From Corallococcus sp. AS-1-6 (lineage in GTDB: Bacteria; Myxococcota; Myxococcia; Myxococcales; Myxococcaceae): 64,000 nucleotides of DNA. Under the pieces are notes generated by a model. It did not search any database, was not told the DNA's origin, and saw only the letters and a program-made list of their open reading frames with translations. The stretch spans positions 183,328-247,327 of the forward strand of contig NZ_JAIQDE010000014.1 in assembly GCF_020037015.1 (NCBI RefSeq), read 5' to 3'. Position numbers and translations under genes: made by a program. Each line of letters begins with the position of its first letter. Within the stretch, counting starts at the first letter, position 1. Below, piece by piece: positions 27,901-39,900 of the stretch.

Positions 27901-30900
27901 GGGGTGGAGGCGCCCGTCCCGCCGCTGGCGGCGGCGTACCGCGAGTTCGTGGCGCTCGAGCGCCAGACGCTCGATTCGGAAGCGGCCCAGCGGTACTGGC
28001 GCGAGCAGTTGGCGCAGGTGTCGCGCGCGAGGTCGAACGTCGCGCCCCGCTCCCCGGCGCAGGGCCCCGGGCAACTGCTGTTCCGCGAGTTCCCCCTGAC
28101 GGCCTCCGTCGCCCAGGGCCTGCGCGCGCTGGGCCACCAGGCGGTGGTGCCGCTCAAGAGCGTGCTGCTCGCCGCGCACCTGCGCGTGCGTGGCGTGCTG
28201 GACGGGTCGTCCCACGTGGTGTCGGGCTTCGTCGTGAACGGACGCCCGGAGGTGACGGACGGCGAGCGCGTCCTGGGCCTGTTCCTCAACAGCGTGCCCT
28301 TCGCGCTGGAGCTGGGGGGCGGCACCTGGGTGGAGCTGGTCCGCGAGGTGTTCGCTCGCGAGCAGGCGCTCTCCCCGCACCGGCGCTACCCGATGGCGCG
28401 GCTCCAGCAGCAACTGGGCGGCCGTCCCCTGTTCGACGCGCTCTTCAACTTCGTCCACTTCCACGTCTCCGCGGGCCTGACGGGCATCCCGGGCGTGCGG
28501 CTGGTGGAGCCGTACTGGGAGACGTCGTGGCTGGACCTGCCGCTCGACACGACGTTCAGCGTGGATCCGGAATCGCAGGACGTGAAGCTCACGCTGCGCA
28601 GCCACGGACAGGACTGGGACGCGGCGAAGCTGGACCGCGTCGCCGGCATCTACCTGCGCACGCTGGAGCGGATGGCCCTGCATCCGAAGGAGCGCTACGA
28701 GCGCAGCCAACTGCTGGACGCGGACGAGTACGGCCACCTGCTGCACACCTGGAATGACACGGCCACGGCGTCAGCGCCCGCGCCGCACGTGGCGGCCCTC
28801 TTCGAGGCCCAGGCGCGACGCACGCCCGGCGCCGTGGCCGTCGAGTCCGGCGCGGAGTTGCTGACGTACGCCCAACTGAACACGCGGGCGAACCAGCTCG
28901 CGCGCGTCCTGCGGCGCGGCGGCGTGGGGCCGGAGGTCCGGGTGGCGCTCGCGCTGCGGAGGACCCCGGACCTGGTGGTGGCCGTGCTCGGCGTGCTCAA
29001 GGCCGGCGGCACGTACGTGCCCATCGACCCGAGCTACCCGCACGACCGGCTCGCCTACGTGCTCCAGGACAGCGGCGCCCAGGCCCTGGTGCTGCATTCC
29101 GACCTGCGCGGCGCGCTGCCGGGCATCACCGGGTACACGCTGTGCCTGGACGAGACCGACCTGTCCTCCGAGGACGGCGCGGACCTGGGCCTGGCGGTGG
29201 ATCCGGAGCAACTGGCGTACGTCCTCTACACGTCGGGGAGCACCGGCCGGCCCAAGGGCGTGATGGTGACGCACGGGGGCGCGGTGAACTACCTCGCGTG
29301 GAGCCGTGACGCGTACGACGCGGCGGCGGGCGCGGGGGCTCCCGTGCACTCGCCGCTGGGCTTCGACCTGACCATCACCAGCCTCCTGACGCCGCTGATG
29401 GCCGGAGGGCGCGTCGTCCTGGTGCCGGAGGGCCGCGCTGGCGAGGGGCTGGCGCAGGTGCTGCGCTCGGGCATGGACCGCTCCATCGTCAAGCTGACGC
29501 CCACGCAGCTCTCCCTCCTGGAGACGCAGTTGTCGGACGTGGAAGTCGCCGGCCGGGTGCGCTGCTTCGTCGTGGGCGGCGAGGCCCTGACGTCCGCGGC
29601 GCTCGCGTCCTGGCGCAAGCGCGCGCCGGCCACGCGCATCATCAACGAGTACGGCCCGACCGAGACGGTGGTGGGCTGCTGCACCTTCGAGGTGGGCCCG
29701 GACGCCCGCTTCGACAGCGCGGTCCCCATTGGCCGCCCCATCGCCAACACGAGGCTGTACGTGCTGGACGCGCACGGGGCCCCCACGGCGGTCGGCGTCC
29801 CGGGCGAGCTGTTCATCGGCGGCGCGGGCGTCGCGCGCGGCTACAGCCAGCGTCCGGACCTGACGGCCGAGCGCTTCGTGCCGGATCCGTTCGCCTCCAC
29901 GCCCGGCCAGCGCCTGTACCGCACGGGCGACATCGTGCGCTGGCGCGCCGATGGGCAGCTCGAGTACCAGGGCCGCATCGACGACCAGGTGAAGGTGCGC
30001 GGCTTCCGCATCGAGCTGGGCGAAATCGAAGCGGTGCTGGCGGAGCACGCGGCGGTGCGTGAAGCGGCCGTCGTGGTCCGGGACGTGGACGGAGACCGCA
30101 GGCTGGTGGCGTACGTCGTGCCCCACGACACGATGCCGGACCCGCTGGAGCTGAGGCGCTGGTTGCTCACGCGGCTCCCGGACCCGATGGTGCCCTCGGC
30201 GTTCCTGTCGTTGACGGCGCTGCCCCTCACCGTGAACGGCAAGGTGGACCGCCGGGCGCTGCCCGCCGTGGACGCGGACCTGGCCACCCCGGGCGCGGCC
30301 TATGTCGCTCCCGCGACGCCCGTGGAGGAGCGGCTCGCGGAGATCCTCGCCCAGGTGCTGGGCGTGGCGCGCGTGGGCCGCGAGGACGACTTCTTCGCGC
30401 TCGGCGGCCACTCCCTGACGGCGACCCAGGCGGCCGTGCGCATCCGCGCGGCCTTCCGCATCCAGTTGCCCGTGGGGACGATCTTCGAAGCGTCCACCGT
30501 GAGCGCGCTCGCAGCTCACGTCGAGCGGGCCATCGGCGCCAGCACCGGCACCCGGTGGGCCGCCATGTCGCGCATCCCCCGCGACGGCGTGCTGCCCCTG
30601 TCGTTCGCCCAGCAGCGCCTGTGGTTCATGGATCAGCTAGAGCCGGGGAGCGCGTCGTACAACATCCCGGCGGCGGTGCGCATCGACGGCGACCTGGACG
30701 TGGCCGCGCTCGAACGCGCCTTCGCGTCACTGGTGGAGCGCCACGAAGCGCTGCGGACGACGTTCCGCGCCGAGCAGGGCCAGCCGGTCCAGGTCATCTC
30801 CCCGGAGGCCACGGCGCCGCTGCGCCACGTGGACCTGCGCGGGCTGCCTCCAGCGGATCGCGCCGCCGAGGAGGCCCGCCTGATGGCGGAGGAGGGCCGC

Positions 30901-33900
30901 ACGCCGTTCGACCTCCAGCGAGGACCGTTGCTGCGCGTCACGCTGCTCCAGCGGGACGACCGCGCGTTCCTGCTGCTGGTGACGCTGCACCACATCATCT
31001 CTGACGGCTGGTCCACCGGCGTGCTCATCCGCGAAGTGGCGGCGCTCTATGAGGCCTTCACGCAGGGACGCGGCTCGCCCCTCGCGCCCCTCCCCTTCCA
31101 GTACGTGGACTACGCGGCCTGGCAGCGGCAGTGGATGGAGGGGCCGGTGCTCGACGCGGAGCTCGACTACTGGCGGAAGACGCTCGCGGGCGCGCCGCCG
31201 CTGCTGGAGCTGCCCACGGATCGCCCGAGGCCGCCCGTTCGCGCTTACCGCGGCGCCATCCACCCGTTGGCCCTTCCCCAGGACGTGTCCGAACGGGTGA
31301 AGGCGCTTGGCCAGCGCGAGGGGGCCACGCCGTTCATGGTGCTGCTGACGGCGTTCCAGACGTTGCTGTCGCGCCTCTCCGGCCAGGACGACTTCTGCGT
31401 GGGTACGCCAATCGCCGGACGCACGCGCGCGGAGATCGAAGGCCTCATCGGCTTCTTCGTGAACACGCTGGTCCTGCGGACGAACACCGCTGGCGATCCG
31501 TCGTTCCAGGAGCTGCTGGGCCGGGTGCGCGAGGTGACGCTGGCGGCGTACTCCCACCAGGACGTGCCGCTGGACAAGCTCGTCGAGGAGCTGCGGCCCG
31601 AGCGCAGCCTGAGCCACCCGCCCCTCTTCCAGGTGGTGTTCGCGCTCCAGAACGCGTCCACGGCGGAGCTGGCGCTCCCCGGGCTCGTCTTCCGGGAGCT
31701 GCCCACCGGCAGCCAGGCGTCCAAGTTCGACCTCTCGCTGTCGCTGCGCGACGGACCGGGCGGCTTCGACGGCGTCATCGAATACGACACGGACCTGTTC
31801 GACCCCGGCACGATCGACCGGATGGCGGCGCAGCTTCGCGTGCTGCTGGAGGCCATCGTGGCCGCGCCGGAGCAACGGCTCTCCCAGTTGACGCGCGCGC
31901 TCGCGTCCAGTCCCGCCGAGGCCACCGCCCTCCCCGTCCCCGCCTCCCCCGGCGTGCTCCCGCGCATCCGGGGTTGGGTGGAGCGCACGCCCTCCGCGCC
32001 CGCGGTCATCGACGGCGAGCACGTCCTCACCTATGGCGAGCTCGACCGTGAAGCCACGCGCCTGGCGCGCGTGCTGCCGCGTCCGTCTCCCGGCGCGACT
32101 CGTCCCATCGCGGTGCTGATGGAGCGCTCGGCGGCGATGGTCGTCGCGCAGTTGGCCATCCTCCGGGCGGGAGGCGTGTTCATGCCGCTCGAGCCCACGC
32201 TGCCGGACACGCGGCTCCACACCATCCTCGCGGAGTCGCGGGCCACGGCCGTCGTGACCACCCCGGCGCACGCGGCGCGCATCCCGCCGACGCTGCGGGT
32301 GATCTTCGCGGAGGGCACGGCGCCCGGCGCCGAGGCCACGTCGGGCGAACTGCCCGCGGATCCGCCGCCGTCCTCGCCCGCCTACGTCATCTTCACGTCG
32401 GGCACGACGGGCGTCCCCAAGGGCATCACCGTCGACCATGGCGCGCTGGCCCACCTGTCGGACTGGCATCAGCGGGACATGCCCGTGGGCCCCGGTGACC
32501 GCGCGGCAGTGCTGGCGTCTCCGGCCTTCGACGCGTCGGTGCTGGAGCTCTGGCCCAAGCTGGCGGCTGGCGCGGCGCTGGTCATCGTCCCGGAGGCGGT
32601 GCGCGCGGATCCCGCGGCGATCGCGCGTTGGCTCGCGGACGCCGCCATCCAGACGGTGTTCTTCACCACCGCGCTCGGGGAGCTCGTCCTCGGTGAGCGC
32701 CTGCCGGAGCACCACCAGCTCCGCGTCATCAGCGTCGGTGGAGATCAGTTGCGCCGGCGTCCGCCCTCCGGGGCCCGGTACCGCTTCCTCAACGTGTACG
32801 GTCCCACCGAGGTGACGGTCCTCGCCACCTGCGACGTCGTGGCGCCCGAGGGTTCCGAGGAGGGGCTGCCCACGATCGGCCGCGCCATCTCCGGAGCGCG
32901 CGTCTACGTCCTGGACGCGTCCCTGCGTCCGGTGCCGGCCGGCGTCCCGGGGGAGATGTTCCTCGCGGGCGGCGGCATCGCCCAGGGCTACCTGGGCCGT
33001 CCGGACCTGACGGCCGAGCGGTTCCTGCCGGATCCGCATGGTCCGCCCGGAGCGCGCATGTACCGCTCGGGCGACCGCGCCCGCGTGCGGACCGACGGCC
33101 GGTTGGAGTTCCTGGGCCGGCTCGACGGACAGGTGAAGATCCGCGGCTTCCGCATCGAGCTGGGCGAGGTCGAAGCGGTGCTCGGGTCGCACCCCGCGCT
33201 GAGGGAGGCGGTCGTCACGGTGCAGGACGTGGCGGGAGACCGCCGGCTCATCGGCTACGTCGTGGGCCGTGAGGCGGTGCCGTCCGCGACGCGGCTGCGG
33301 CACTGGATGCTCGAGCGGCTGCCGGAATACATGGTGCCCTCGGCGTTCGTCGCGATGGACGCGATGCCGGTGTCCACCAACGGCAAGGTCGAACGCAAGG
33401 CCCTGCCCGCTCCGGACGCGCGCGCCTTCGCGAGCGTCGAAGGCGCCGCTCCGCCGAGGACCCCCACGGAGGAGATCCTCGTGGGCCTCTTCTCGCGGCT
33501 GCTCGGCGTGGAGACCGTGGGCATCCGCGACAGCTTCTTCGACCTGGGCGGACATTCGCTCCTGGCCACGCAGTTGGTGTCGCGGCTGCGCGGCGCCTTC
33601 GGCGTGGAGCTCCCCCTGCGGGAGCTGTTCCAGGCGGCGACGCCGGAGCACCTGGCCACGCGCCTGGAGGTCTTGAAGCGGGAGCAGGGAGCGCCCGGCA
33701 TCCCCGCGCTCGCGGTGATGCCACGAGGAGAACGGCTGCCGCTGTCGTTCGCGCAGCAGCGCCTGTGGTTCCTCGACCGGCTGGAGCCCGGCAGCGCGAA
33801 CTACACCCTCTCCCAGGCTACGCGGCTGAAGGGGCCGCTCGACGTGGACGCGCTGGAGTGGAGCCTGTCGGAGGTGGTGCGCCGCCATGAGAGCCTGCGC

Positions 33901-36900
33901 ACCACGTTCGCGATGGAGGAAGGGATGCCCCACCAGGTCATCTCCGGGCACCTCCCGTCCATCCTCGAACGCGTGCGCCTGGAGGGGACGCATGAGGAGC
34001 GCGAGCAGGCGGCCCTGAGCCGGTGCGCGGAGGAGGTGCGCCGGCCGTTCGACCTGTCGCGCGGGCCGCTCCTCCGGGCGGTGCTGATGGAGTGCGCCGC
34101 GGACGAGCACGTCCTGATGATGACGATGCACCACATCATCTCCGACGGCTGGTCCGTGGGCGTGTTCGTGCGGGAGATGGCCACGCTCTACGAGGCCCGC
34201 CTTCGCGCTCAGGCCCCGGCGCTCGCGCCGCTGCCCATCCAGTACGCCGACTACGCGCTCTGGCAGCGTCAATGGATGGAGGGCGGAGTCCTGGAGGCGC
34301 AACTCGCCTACTGGAAGGCCCGCCTGTCCGGGGCGCCCCGCGCGCTGGAGCTGCCCACGGACCGTCCGCGTCCCCCGGTGCGCACCTCCCAAGGCGCGAG
34401 CCACCGCATCCGCTGGTCCGCCGAGCTGTCCGCGCGCGTGCGCAGCGTGAGCCGTGAAGAAGGCGTCACGCCCTTCATGACGCTGCTCGCCGCCTTCCAG
34501 TCCCTGCTTGGCCGGTATGCGGGACAGGACGACGTCAGCGTGGGCTCCCCCATCGCGGGGCGCACGCGCGAGGAGACCGAGCCGCTCATCGGCTTCTTCG
34601 TCAACACGCTGGTGCTGCGCACGAAGCTGGACGGCGACCCCACGTTCCGTGAGCTGCTGGGACGCGTGCGCGACGTCACGCTGGGCGCCTACGCCCACCA
34701 GGACGTGCCGTTCGAGAAGGTGGTCGAGACGCTCCACCCGGAGCGCGACCTCAGCCGCACCCCGCTGTTCCAGGTCCTGTTCGCGCTCCAGAACACGGCG
34801 CAGCCGACGCTCGCGCTGCCCGGGCTGGCGGTGGCGCCGCTGGATCCGGACCTGCCCACGGCGCGCTTCGACCTGAGCCTCACGCTCATGGAGGAGGACG
34901 GCGCGCTGACCGGGGCCATGGAGTACAACACCCAGTTGTTCGACCGGGCGACGCTCGAGCGGATGGACGCGCACCTGGTGGCGCTGCTCGAAGGCGTGCT
35001 CGCGGATCCGGGGCGGCGTCCGTCCTCCGTGGACCTGCTCTCCGAGTCCGAGCGGCGTGACGTCCTCACCGGCTGGAGCACCACGGCGGTGCCCTTCCCC
35101 GACGGGCTCGCGCACGAGCGGTTCGCGCAGTGGGCGGCGCGCGCGCCGGACGCGACCGCGCTGGTGTTCCAGGACCAGCGGGTGAGCTACCGCGAGCTGG
35201 AGCGGCGGGCGAACCAATTGGCGCACCGGCTGGCCGGCCTGGGCGTGGGCCCCGAGGTCCGCGTCGCGCTGTGCCTGGAGCGCTCGGTGGAGCTGGTGGT
35301 GGGCATCCTCGCGGTGCTCAAGGCGGGCGGCGCGTACGTGCCGCTCGACCCGAGCTTCCCGCGCGAGCGTCTGGCGTACATGCTCGAGGACAGCGGGGCC
35401 CGGCTGACGCTCACGCAGCCGCACCTGGCGAAGGACCTGACCGCGCTGGGCGTGGCGGTGCACGTGCTCGAACCCGGCGCGCCGCTGACGCAGGGGATGC
35501 CGGACACGGCTCCGTCCAGCGCCCTCCACGCGGACACGCTGGCGTACCTCATCTACACGTCGGGTTCGACGGGCCGGCCCAAGGGCACGCTGCTCACGCA
35601 TCGCGGCCTGCGCAACACGGCGCTCGCGGCGGTTCAGGCCCATGGCTTCCATCCGGAGAGCCGCGTGCTGCAGTTCGCCCCCATCGGGTTCGACGCGTCC
35701 GTGTGCGAGGTCTTCGCCACGCTGCTCGCGGGAGCGACGCTGGTGCTGGCATCGCGCGAGGCCCTGTTGCCCGGACCTCCGCTCCACGCGGTGCTGAAGG
35801 ACCAGGGCGTCACGGCGGTCACGCTGACGCCGTCGGTGCTGGCGCAACTGGAGCCGGAGGGCCTGCCCGCCCTCACCACGGTCATCTCCGCCGGCGAGGC
35901 CTGCCCGCCCGAGGTGGCCCGGCGCTGGAGCCGTGGCCGGAAGCTGCTCAACGCGTACGGCCCCACGGAGGTGACCATCTGCGCCTCCATCAACGACGCG
36001 GTGGTCCCCGAGGCACCCACCATCGGCCGGCCCTTCCCCAACGTGCGGGTGTACGTGGTGGACGCGCGCCTGCGGCCCGTCCCCGTGGGCGTGGCCGGCG
36101 AGCTGCTCGTGGGTGGACCGGGCGTGGCCCGCGGCTACGGCGGTCGCGCGGAGCTGACAGCGGAGCGGTTCATCCCGGATCCGTTCGGCCAGGAGCCCGG
36201 AGCGCGCCTGTACCGCACGGGCGACGTGGTCCGCTGGCGCGCCAACGGCGAGCTGGAGTACCTGGGCCGCGCCGACGACCAGGTGAAGCTGCGCGGCCTG
36301 CGCATCGAGCTGGGCGAGGTGGAGTCCGTGCTGCGCGAGCACCCGGCCGTGAAGGACGCCGCCGCGGTGGTGCGCGAGGACGCCGGGACCCGCCGGCTGG
36401 TCGCCTACGTCGTGAGCAGCGGCCAGGACCTCCAGGCCTCGCAACTGCGCGAGCACCTGTCGCGGCGGCTACCGCAGTACATGGTCCCCGCGACCTTCGT
36501 GGCGCTGGAGTCCCTGCCCCTGTCGTCGAGCGGCAAGCTGGACCGCAAGGCGCTGCCCGCCCCCGACGTGGGGCAACTGGGAACGGCGACCCCGTACGAG
36601 GCGCCGCGCAACGACATCGAGCGGACCGTCGCTGGCATCTGGCAGGAGGTCCTCAACGTGCCGCGCGTGGGCCTGCACGACGGGTTCTTCGACCTGGGCG
36701 GCAACTCCCTGTCGCTGGTGCAGATCCACAGCAAGCTCCAGGGCGCGCTGGGCATGCAGCTTCCCCTGGTGGAGCTGTTCCAGCACCAGAGCGTGGCCGC
36801 GCTCGCGGCCCACCTGCGCCGCGCCACGGAGGCCGCGCCCCCCGCCACGGAGACCGCCGCCGCGGACGAGGAGCGCTTCGACACGCGACGCGCCCTGCTC

Positions 36901-36984
36901 TCACGGCAACAGGCCCGCCGCCGAGGCCGCGCCGACCCCGCCGAGTCCGACCTGGACGGCGACCCCGAGGATTCCCATGAGTGA
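18973..36984 (+). CDS. Multimodular NRPS with fatty acyl-AMP ligase loading module (FAAL-ACP + five C-A-PCP)
   Basis: This 6003-aa cytoplasmic megasynthase has the order FAAL (about 13-575), ACP (Ser637), then C1-A1-PCP1 (Ser1689), C2-A2-PCP2 (Ser2748), C3-A3-PCP3 (Ser3814), C4-A4-PCP4 (Ser4862) and C5-A5-PCP5 (Ser5912), with a charged tail of about 50 residues that may dock to the next protein. All five C domains keep HHxxxDG (first His at 830, 1880, 2951, 4006 and 5053). There is no epimerisation, methylation, oxidation or thioesterase domain. It should activate a free fatty acid and extend it by five amino acids, predicted aromatic-Val-Asn-X-aromatic. The start is a GTG at 18973; an ATG three codons later (18982) is equally possible, and neither has a clear ribosome site. 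The last eight bases overlap the start of the next gene. Confidence 0.97.
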   Translation: MKNMSVKLHVDYGATPSLVALLRQRAEARAEAPLYTFLEEDGSEVTMSRGEMDRWARRIGAALEAVSPAGARVVLLYPPGLQYIAGFFGCLYARRIAVPAYPPDPMRLGRTLPRLRSIIEDARATVVLTTSFIASFAEMLFEQAPELKALHWVATDALPEETGQDWRPADVGTDALAFLQYTSGSTGTPKGVMLSHGNLLHNLGLISHAFESRQDSTGVIWLPPYHDMGLIGGILQPLYAGFPVALMSPLDFLRRPMKWLEAVSRFKGTISGGPNFAFDLCVRKSTPEERAALDLRSWEVAFCGAEPIRPETLARFTDAFAPSGFRPEALYACYGLAEATLIVSGGKKGVFPVHRPFDPGALSRGEAREDASGPLLVGSGGNLPDQEIRIVDPATCEPCAPGRVGEIWVHGPSVARGYWERPEETARAFHGRVAGGGDTVYLRTGDLGFLADGELFVSGRLKDLIILRGRNVYPQDLEQTVEQSHPALRPGCTAAFAVDVDGEERLVVVQEVDPRRMTDPDEVTARVRQRLAELHEVPLHALVLIEPGSIPKTSSGKIQRSGTRAAFLAHELPVVTAWREEAVTAATPAPSAPALLAPDASLADTTAWLRGAMARSLRLASGALDGDLPITRFGFDSLGAIELGHALETGAGVAVRMEELLRGPTLHELAVLIHERRQSASPLPAPIARRADDAPPRLSPGQERLWFLEQLEPGSALYNITAAVRFQGPLEPAALERAFQDVVRRHETLRTTFHAAEAEGAAVVRISPEASFTLGTGDLRALSAPARERELQRRADAEALQGFDLGTGPLLRAVLLRTGEHEHVLVLTMHHIIADGVSMEVLVRELAVLYPAHAEGRPAALPELTLRYSDHGAWQRELLQGPELETLLGFWRGELEGAPEVLDLAVAQPRPSTSTHRAASVEVGLSAELLERMKGLAREQGVSPFVVLLAAYQLLLARYSGQDDIVVGTPVHGRDRPEARDLIGFFVNTLVLRTRLSGVASFRELLARVHDVTLRAYAHQDLPFEKLVQALRPVRHPGASPLFQHVLAIVPDPLATQPLPGLTLQQWELPSHFLQGDLRLALSESAAGLRGRLEYSTDLFDVAAVRQLVAHLGGLLTAAVSQPDAPLDSLDMLEAGERHRLLVEWAETGTGEADESCAHRLFEAQAARTPDATALCLGDETLTYRELNTRANRLARVLRQQGVGPETLVGLCFERSFDMVVGLLAILKAGGAYVPLDPAQHPERLGFILDDTRAPRVLTRHALLPRLGGRDDRALCIEDVESLCARESGENLEGGATSGSLAYVIYTSGSTGRPKGTLLQHRGLCNTARETAAMMRLGVGSRLLQFFALSFDAAVSDIFPPLLSGAALVLAPRDAVMPGAPLEQTLRKQEITVVTLTPSVLAQLDPSQATGLQTLLTAGEACTPELALRWADRLRFVNAYGPTEVTVCATFNPNVDPERPTLGRPLAHVQVYVLDAGLRPVPVGVPGELCVAGVGLARGYLGRPDLTAARFVPNPYSRVPGGRLYRTGDRVRRLPDGGLEYVGRVDDQVKLRGYRIEPGEIEAALRARPGVRDAAVILREDNPGDPRLVAYVVATSDVARGLREALESQLPDYMVPSAFVPLEVLPLTSHGKLDRKALPPPGAQSTSEDGTFAAPTTDTEHRVAALWAEVLKTDRVGIHDDFFDLGGHSLMATQVIARLRTAFGVELPLSAFMNDVTTVAAMARHIDANTQPRRVVPALTALPRTGPLPLSLAQERLWLADQLSPGSPLYNVPAAVRMHGTLNLPALAQGLAELIRRHEALRTVFRQDEGRAVQVIQPASHPALPVVDLSDRPRDEAEAGARRVAREEAVRPFDLEQGPLLRAVLVRLAEQEHVLCLTLHHIVSDGWSGGVFLRELAAVYGAFSQGQPSPLPELPFQYADYAAWHRGWLESGTLAENLGWWRKQLDQLPTLQLRSDVPRPPGERFHGDGRRFTLPAKLTGELEALARAEGATLFMVLLALFDVLLQRHTGQDDIVVGTDIAGREHEALEGIIGFFTNQLVLRTQLSGQPTFRELLARVRQVALDAYEHQETPFGRLVQELRDQRATTGQPLFQAKLVLENAPMPAMRLPGLSLELMEGESNGLARWDLLFILTPEEGALKVVAEYNTDVLDGEAMERMWQHFLRLAHAAVASPGQRISALPMLPPGEFQQLAAWSGPVREVPRALSIPACFEQRVAEAPDAVALVFEGQTLDYGGLDRRANQLAHHLRAQGVGPGARVALALERSLDLVVALVAILKAGASYVPLDANDPPERLGFLLEETRPAAIVTTSEIADGLSSQWIPFVCVDTDAAAIARRPVHAPEHGVGAESEAYVLFTSGSTGRPKGVAVPHRGVLRLVREPGWVRLSPTETLLQLAPLAFDASTFEVWGALLNGARLIIAPPQALSLDALSGLIARERITTLWLTAGLFHQVVDSHLGALAPVRQLLAGGDVLSPPHVARVLEAHPGCQVINGYGPTENTTFTCCFPVPPREDLRAGVPLGRPIPGTRVYVLDAAMEQVPIGAPGELYAAGDGLAHGYLHQPALTAERFVPDPFGTTPGARLYRTGDRCRVRRDGTLEFLGRVDQQVKVRGFRIEPGEIETAVRRHPAVQDTVVMVREIAGEKSLVAYVVPTEGRTLTIDAVRAFLADKLPAHMLPAALVTLAELPLTVNGKVDRRALPAPDGERPELGTNYQAPRTPTEEILCAVGAELLGVARVGIDDSFFDLGGDSIRAIQYVARCRERGLELSVATLLEKQTVRAMSEALQGQVRAAADAATHAPFALLSESDRARLPPDLEDAYPLATLQAGMLFQSEYSQQTALYHDAFSFHLEVDLEPVTLRRVLRELAMRHAVLRTSFDLAHYDEPLQFVHREVEVPLHVEDLSALSRAEQDRHLTAWLERERSRPFTWEQAPLIRFGFHRRTERTVQLSVIFHHAILDGWSFASLLAEFLPQALAARQGVEAPVPPLAAAYREFVALERQTLDSEAAQRYWREQLAQVSRARSNVAPRSPAQGPGQLLFREFPLTASVAQGLRALGHQAVVPLKSVLLAAHLRVRGVLDGSSHVVSGFVVNGRPEVTDGERVLGLFLNSVPFALELGGGTWVELVREVFAREQALSPHRRYPMARLQQQLGGRPLFDALFNFVHFHVSAGLTGIPGVRLVEPYWETSWLDLPLDTTFSVDPESQDVKLTLRSHGQDWDAAKLDRVAGIYLRTLERMALHPKERYERSQLLDADEYGHLLHTWNDTATASAPAPHVAALFEAQARRTPGAVAVESGAELLTYAQLNTRANQLARVLRRGGVGPEVRVALALRRTPDLVVAVLGVLKAGGTYVPIDPSYPHDRLAYVLQDSGAQALVLHSDLRGALPGITGYTLCLDETDLSSEDGADLGLAVDPEQLAYVLYTSGSTGRPKGVMVTHGGAVNYLAWSRDAYDAAAGAGAPVHSPLGFDLTITSLLTPLMAGGRVVLVPEGRAGEGLAQVLRSGMDRSIVKLTPTQLSLLETQLSDVEVAGRVRCFVVGGEALTSAALASWRKRAPATRIINEYGPTETVVGCCTFEVGPDARFDSAVPIGRPIANTRLYVLDAHGAPTAVGVPGELFIGGAGVARGYSQRPDLTAERFVPDPFASTPGQRLYRTGDIVRWRADGQLEYQGRIDDQVKVRGFRIELGEIEAVLAEHAAVREAAVVVRDVDGDRRLVAYVVPHDTMPDPLELRRWLLTRLPDPMVPSAFLSLTALPLTVNGKVDRRALPAVDADLATPGAAYVAPATPVEERLAEILAQVLGVARVGREDDFFALGGHSLTATQAAVRIRAAFRIQLPVGTIFEASTVSALAAHVERAIGASTGTRWAAMSRIPRDGVLPLSFAQQRLWFMDQLEPGSASYNIPAAVRIDGDLDVAALERAFASLVERHEALRTTFRAEQGQPVQVISPEATAPLRHVDLRGLPPADRAAEEARLMAEEGRTPFDLQRGPLLRVTLLQRDDRAFLLLVTLHHIISDGWSTGVLIREVAALYEAFTQGRGSPLAPLPFQYVDYAAWQRQWMEGPVLDAELDYWRKTLAGAPPLLELPTDRPRPPVRAYRGAIHPLALPQDVSERVKALGQREGATPFMVLLTAFQTLLSRLSGQDDFCVGTPIAGRTRAEIEGLIGFFVNTLVLRTNTAGDPSFQELLGRVREVTLAAYSHQDVPLDKLVEELRPERSLSHPPLFQVVFALQNASTAELALPGLVFRELPTGSQASKFDLSLSLRDGPGGFDGVIEYDTDLFDPGTIDRMAAQLRVLLEAIVAAPEQRLSQLTRALASSPAEATALPVPASPGVLPRIRGWVERTPSAPAVIDGEHVLTYGELDREATRLARVLPRPSPGATRPIAVLMERSAAMVVAQLAILRAGGVFMPLEPTLPDTRLHTILAESRATAVVTTPAHAARIPPTLRVIFAEGTAPGAEATSGELPADPPPSSPAYVIFTSGTTGVPKGITVDHGALAHLSDWHQRDMPVGPGDRAAVLASPAFDASVLELWPKLAAGAALVIVPEAVRADPAAIARWLADAAIQTVFFTTALGELVLGERLPEHHQLRVISVGGDQLRRRPPSGARYRFLNVYGPTEVTVLATCDVVAPEGSEEGLPTIGRAISGARVYVLDASLRPVPAGVPGEMFLAGGGIAQGYLGRPDLTAERFLPDPHGPPGARMYRSGDRARVRTDGRLEFLGRLDGQVKIRGFRIELGEVEAVLGSHPALREAVVTVQDVAGDRRLIGYVVGREAVPSATRLRHWMLERLPEYMVPSAFVAMDAMPVSTNGKVERKALPAPDARAFASVEGAAPPRTPTEEILVGLFSRLLGVETVGIRDSFFDLGGHSLLATQLVSRLRGAFGVELPLRELFQAATPEHLATRLEVLKREQGAPGIPALAVMPRGERLPLSFAQQRLWFLDRLEPGSANYTLSQATRLKGPLDVDALEWSLSEVVRRHESLRTTFAMEEGMPHQVISGHLPSILERVRLEGTHEEREQAALSRCAEEVRRPFDLSRGPLLRAVLMECAADEHVLMMTMHHIISDGWSVGVFVREMATLYEARLRAQAPALAPLPIQYADYALWQRQWMEGGVLEAQLAYWKARLSGAPRALELPTDRPRPPVRTSQGASHRIRWSAELSARVRSVSREEGVTPFMTLLAAFQSLLGRYAGQDDVSVGSPIAGRTREETEPLIGFFVNTLVLRTKLDGDPTFRELLGRVRDVTLGAYAHQDVPFEKVVETLHPERDLSRTPLFQVLFALQNTAQPTLALPGLAVAPLDPDLPTARFDLSLTLMEEDGALTGAMEYNTQLFDRATLERMDAHLVALLEGVLADPGRRPSSVDLLSESERRDVLTGWSTTAVPFPDGLAHERFAQWAARAPDATALVFQDQRVSYRELERRANQLAHRLAGLGVGPEVRVALCLERSVELVVGILAVLKAGGAYVPLDPSFPRERLAYMLEDSGARLTLTQPHLAKDLTALGVAVHVLEPGAPLTQGMPDTAPSSALHADTLAYLIYTSGSTGRPKGTLLTHRGLRNTALAAVQAHGFHPESRVLQFAPIGFDASVCEVFATLLAGATLVLASREALLPGPPLHAVLKDQGVTAVTLTPSVLAQLEPEGLPALTTVISAGEACPPEVARRWSRGRKLLNAYGPTEVTICASINDAVVPEAPTIGRPFPNVRVYVVDARLRPVPVGVAGELLVGGPGVARGYGGRAELTAERFIPDPFGQEPGARLYRTGDVVRWRANGELEYLGRADDQVKLRGLRIELGEVESVLREHPAVKDAAAVVREDAGTRRLVAYVVSSGQDLQASQLREHLSRRLPQYMVPATFVALESLPLSSSGKLDRKALPAPDVGQLGTATPYEAPRNDIERTVAGIWQEVLNVPRVGLHDGFFDLGGNSLSLVQIHSKLQGALGMQLPLVELFQHQSVAALAAHLRRATEAAPPATETAAADEERFDTRRALLSRQQARRRGRADPAESDLDGDPEDSHE
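18982..21003 (+). other. Loading module: FAAL + ACP
   Basis: The first 575 residues form a fatty acyl-AMP ligase: [19 protein letters not shown] core, [27 protein letters not shown], and RTGDLGFL followed by [20 protein letters not shown]. FAALs make acyl-adenylates and pass them to an ACP without forming acyl-CoA. The following ACP has its phosphopantetheine Ser637 in [12 protein letters not shown]. Chain length cannot be read from the sequence. Confidence 0.93.
21049..24150 (+). other. NRPS module 1 (C1-A1-PCP1), aromatic amino acid predicted
   Basis: C1 condenses the fatty acyl chain with the first residue (HHIIADG). Aligned by eye to GrsA, the A1 pocket reads D-A-S-T-L-A-A-V-C, close to the Phe/Tyr-type pockets (GrsA Phe is D-A-W-T-I-A-A-I-C). 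Ser in place of Trp at the third position leaves room for a larger or hydroxylated ring, so Tyr is favoured over Phe. Confidence 0.6.
24178..27345 (+). other. NRPS module 2 (C2-A2-PCP2), Val predicted
   Basis: The A2 pocket reads D-A-F-W-L-G-G-T-F, the well-known Val code. The PCP carries GGDSI rather than GGHSL (Ser2748), a form usually seen before epimerisation domains, although none follows here. Confidence 0.8.
27400..30530 (+). other. NRPS module 3 (divergent C3-A3-PCP3), Asn predicted
   Basis: C3 opens with [17 protein letters not shown] and has HHAILDGWS, a different subtype from the other C domains, which open with [14 protein letters not shown] motifs. The A3 pocket reads D-L-T-K-V-G-E-V-G, the Asn-type code; Asp codes normally have His in place of Glu. 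An asparaginyl beta-hydroxylase is encoded in the same region. Confidence 0.75.
30571..33690 (+). other. NRPS module 4 (C4-A4-PCP4), substrate unassigned
   Basis: The C4 motif is HHIISDG. The A4 pocket reads about D-A-L-F-S-G-V-V-L, which I cannot match to a known code; it looks hydrophobic. A4 also has unusual core motifs, with [10 protein letters not shown] instead of [10 protein letters not shown] and [12 protein letters not shown] in place of VPLDPxxPxERL, so it comes from a different A-domain lineage than its neighbours. Confidence 0.7.
33715..36830 (+). other. NRPS module 5 (C5-A5-PCP5), aromatic amino acid predicted
   Basis: The A5 pocket reads D-A-C-T-I-A-A-I-C, again aromatic-like (Tyr or Phe). 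The carrier reads [11 protein letters not shown] (Ser5912). This residue would be elongated by the PKS module on the next protein and become the amino-acid part of a statine-like unit. Confidence 0.6.
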
Positions 36985-39900
36985 CACTTCCGAGCGCTCC
37001 GCATCCCGTCCGGAAGGCGTGGCGATCATCGCCATGGCCGGACGGTTCCCCCAGGCTTCGACGCTCGAGCAGTTCTGGGACAACCTGCGCCGCGGCGTGG
37101 AGGCGCGCACGGAGTTCACCGACGCGCAGATGATCGCGGACGGCGCGGACCCGGCCCGCATCCAGCAGCCCGGCTACGTGCGCGCGGGCTTCGTGCTGGA
37201 CGACGTGGACCGCTTCGACGCGGGCTTCTTCGACTTCAGCCCGCGCGACGCGGAGGTGCTGGACCCGCAGCACCGCGTCTTCCTGGAGGTCTGCTGGGAG
37301 GCGCTGGAGCGCGCGGGCTACGCGACCCGTGCGTTCCGCGGGCTCGTCTCCGTCTTCGGCGGCGCGGGGCCGTCGTCGTACATGTACAGCAACCTGCTGT
37401 CCCGCCCGGACGTCCTCCAGGCGATGGGCACGTTCCAGGTCACGCTGAGCAACGACAAGGACTTCCTGCCGCCGCGCGTCTCCCACAAGCTGGGGCTGCG
37501 CGGCGCGAGCATCGCGGTGCAGACGGCGTGTTCGTCCTCGCTGGTCGCGGTCCACCTCGCGTGCCAGAGCCTGCTCACGGGTGAATCCGACGTCGCCCTG
37601 GCCGGCGGCGTGTCCATCGCCACGCCCCAGCGCACCGGCTACCCCTACCAGGAGGGCGGCGTCGTCTCGCCGGACGGGCACTGCCGGACCTTCGACGCGC
37701 GGGCCGCGGGCACCGTGCGCGGCTCGGGCGCGGGCGTCGTCGTGCTCAAGCGCGTGGCGGACGCGCTGGCGGACGGCGACACCATCCTCGCCATCATCCG
37801 AGGCTCCGCCATCAACAACGACGGCGAGGCGCGGCTGGGCTACACCGCCCCCAGCGTCGAGGGACAATCCGCCGTCATCGCCGAGGCCCTGGGCCTGGCG
37901 GACGTGCCGGCGGAGACGGTGACCTACGTGGAGGCGCACGGGACGGCCACGCCCCTGGGCGATCCCATCGAGGTCACGGCGCTCGCCAAGGCCTTCCGCT
38001 CCCGCCTCAAGCCCGGCGCGACGGCGCGGTGCGCGCTCGGCTCCGTGAAGACCAATATCGGGCACCTGGACGCCGCCGCGGGCATCGCCGGCCTCATCAA
38101 GACGGTGCTCGCCCTCCAGCACCGCGAGCTGCCGCCCAGCCTCCACACCGAGACGCCCAACCCCCGGCTCGACCTGGCCAACAGCCCGTTCTTCATCAAC
38201 GGGACGCTGCGCCCGTGGACGTCGGACGGCGCGCCCCTGCGCGCGGGCGTGAGCTCGTTCGGCATCGGCGGGACGAACGCGCACGTCATCCTCGAAGAGG
38301 CGCCTCCCCGGGAACCGGCGAAGGCGCCCGGCCGGCCCTGGCAGTTGCTGCCCCTGTCCGCGCGCACCGCTCCGGCCCTGGAGGCCGCCACGCACAACCT
38401 CCGGGCCTGGCTGGAGCAGCACCCGGAAGCGGAGCTGGCCCAGGTGGCCCACACGCTCCAGGTGGGGCGCCAGCGGTTCGAGCACCGCCGCGTGCTGCTC
38501 TGCCGCGACACGAACGACGCGCTCACCGTGCTCGGCGCGCAGGCACCGGACGGCGCGCAGCGCCTGCGCACGGAGGTCCAGGAGGCCTCCACGCGCCCCG
38601 TCGTGTTCCTGTTCCCCGGTCAGGGCAGCCAGTACGTGGGCATGGGCCGGGAGCTCCACGCCTCCGAGCCGGTCTTCCGCAAGCACGTGGACGACTGCTG
38701 CAATCGCCTGAAGCCCCTGCTCGGCTTCGACCTGCGCGAGGTGCTGTTCCCGCCACCGGACGCGGACGTCGCGGCGGCGGAGGCGCGGCTCACCCGGACC
38801 GAGGTGACCCAACCCGCGCTCTTCGTCATCGAATACGCGCTGGCGAAGCTCTGGGGTGCGTTGGGCGTGACGCCCCAGGGCATGCTCGGCCACAGCGTGG
38901 GCGAGTACGTCGCCGCGTGCCTCGCGGGGGTGCTGTCGCTGGATGACGCGCTCGCGCTGGTCGCGGCGCGCGGTCAACTGATGCAGTCGCTTCCGGAGGG
39001 CGCGATGGTGTCCGTCGCGCTGCCGGAGGCCGAGCTGCGGCCCCTGCTGGGCCCGGCGCTCTTCATCGCCGCGGTCAACGCGCCCGCGCTCTGCGTGGCC
39101 TCGGGGCCCACGGAGATGGTGGAGGCGCTGGAGGCGGTGCTCACCCGGCGCAAGGTCGCCTTCCGCCGGCTGCACACGTCGCACGCGTTCCACTCGGCGA
39201 TGATGGATCCCATCCTCGACGCGTTCGCCGCGAAGGTGCGCGGCGTGAAGCTGTCACGGCCGCGCCGGCCCTTCGTCTCGAACCTCACCGGCACCTGGAT
39301 CACCGAGAAGGAGGCCACGGATCCGGGCTACTGGGTGGAGCACCTGCGCCAGGGCGTGCGCTTCTCGGACGGCGTGCAGCGGCTGATCGAGGATCCCTCG
39401 AACGTGTTCCTGGAGGTCGGCCCGGGCACCACGCTCGGCGCGCTGGTGCGGCAGGCGGCACGGGCACCGGGGCAGCCGCAGCCCACGCTGATGTCCACCC
39501 TGCGCCATCCGCGCGAGACGGTCTCCGACCGGGAGCGCTTCCTGGAGACCGTGGGCCGGCTGTGGCTCGCCGGAGCCGCGTTGGAGCTGAATGGCCTCCA
39601 GCCCGCGGAGCACCGCCGCCGGCTCCCCCTGGCCACCTACCCCTTCCAGCGGGAGCGCTACTGGATCGACGCGCGTCCCGCCAGCGCACCGCAGCTCGCG
39701 CGCGCTGGCTCCCCGGGGCTCGCGCGCAAGGAAGGCGCGCTGTCCGACTGGTTCTATGTCCCGGGCTGGAAGCAGACGGCCCCGCCTGTTCCCCGCACGT
39801 CCACCGCGCGCTGGCTGGTGTTCCTCGACGCCACCCTGGGGCCCGCGCTCGCGAATCACCTGGAGACCGCGGGCGAGGACGTCGTCCGGGTCGCCACGGC

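Noticed and set aside
30727..36456. Long minus-strand open frame (1909 codons) opposite modules 4 and 5
   Set aside because: Same reason: mirror frame of a GC-rich gene, no domain and no start signal.
29200..36600. Repeated A-domain and C-domain DNA as a possible mobile or satellite repeat
   Set aside because: The repeats are protein domains of modular enzymes and follow module borders.
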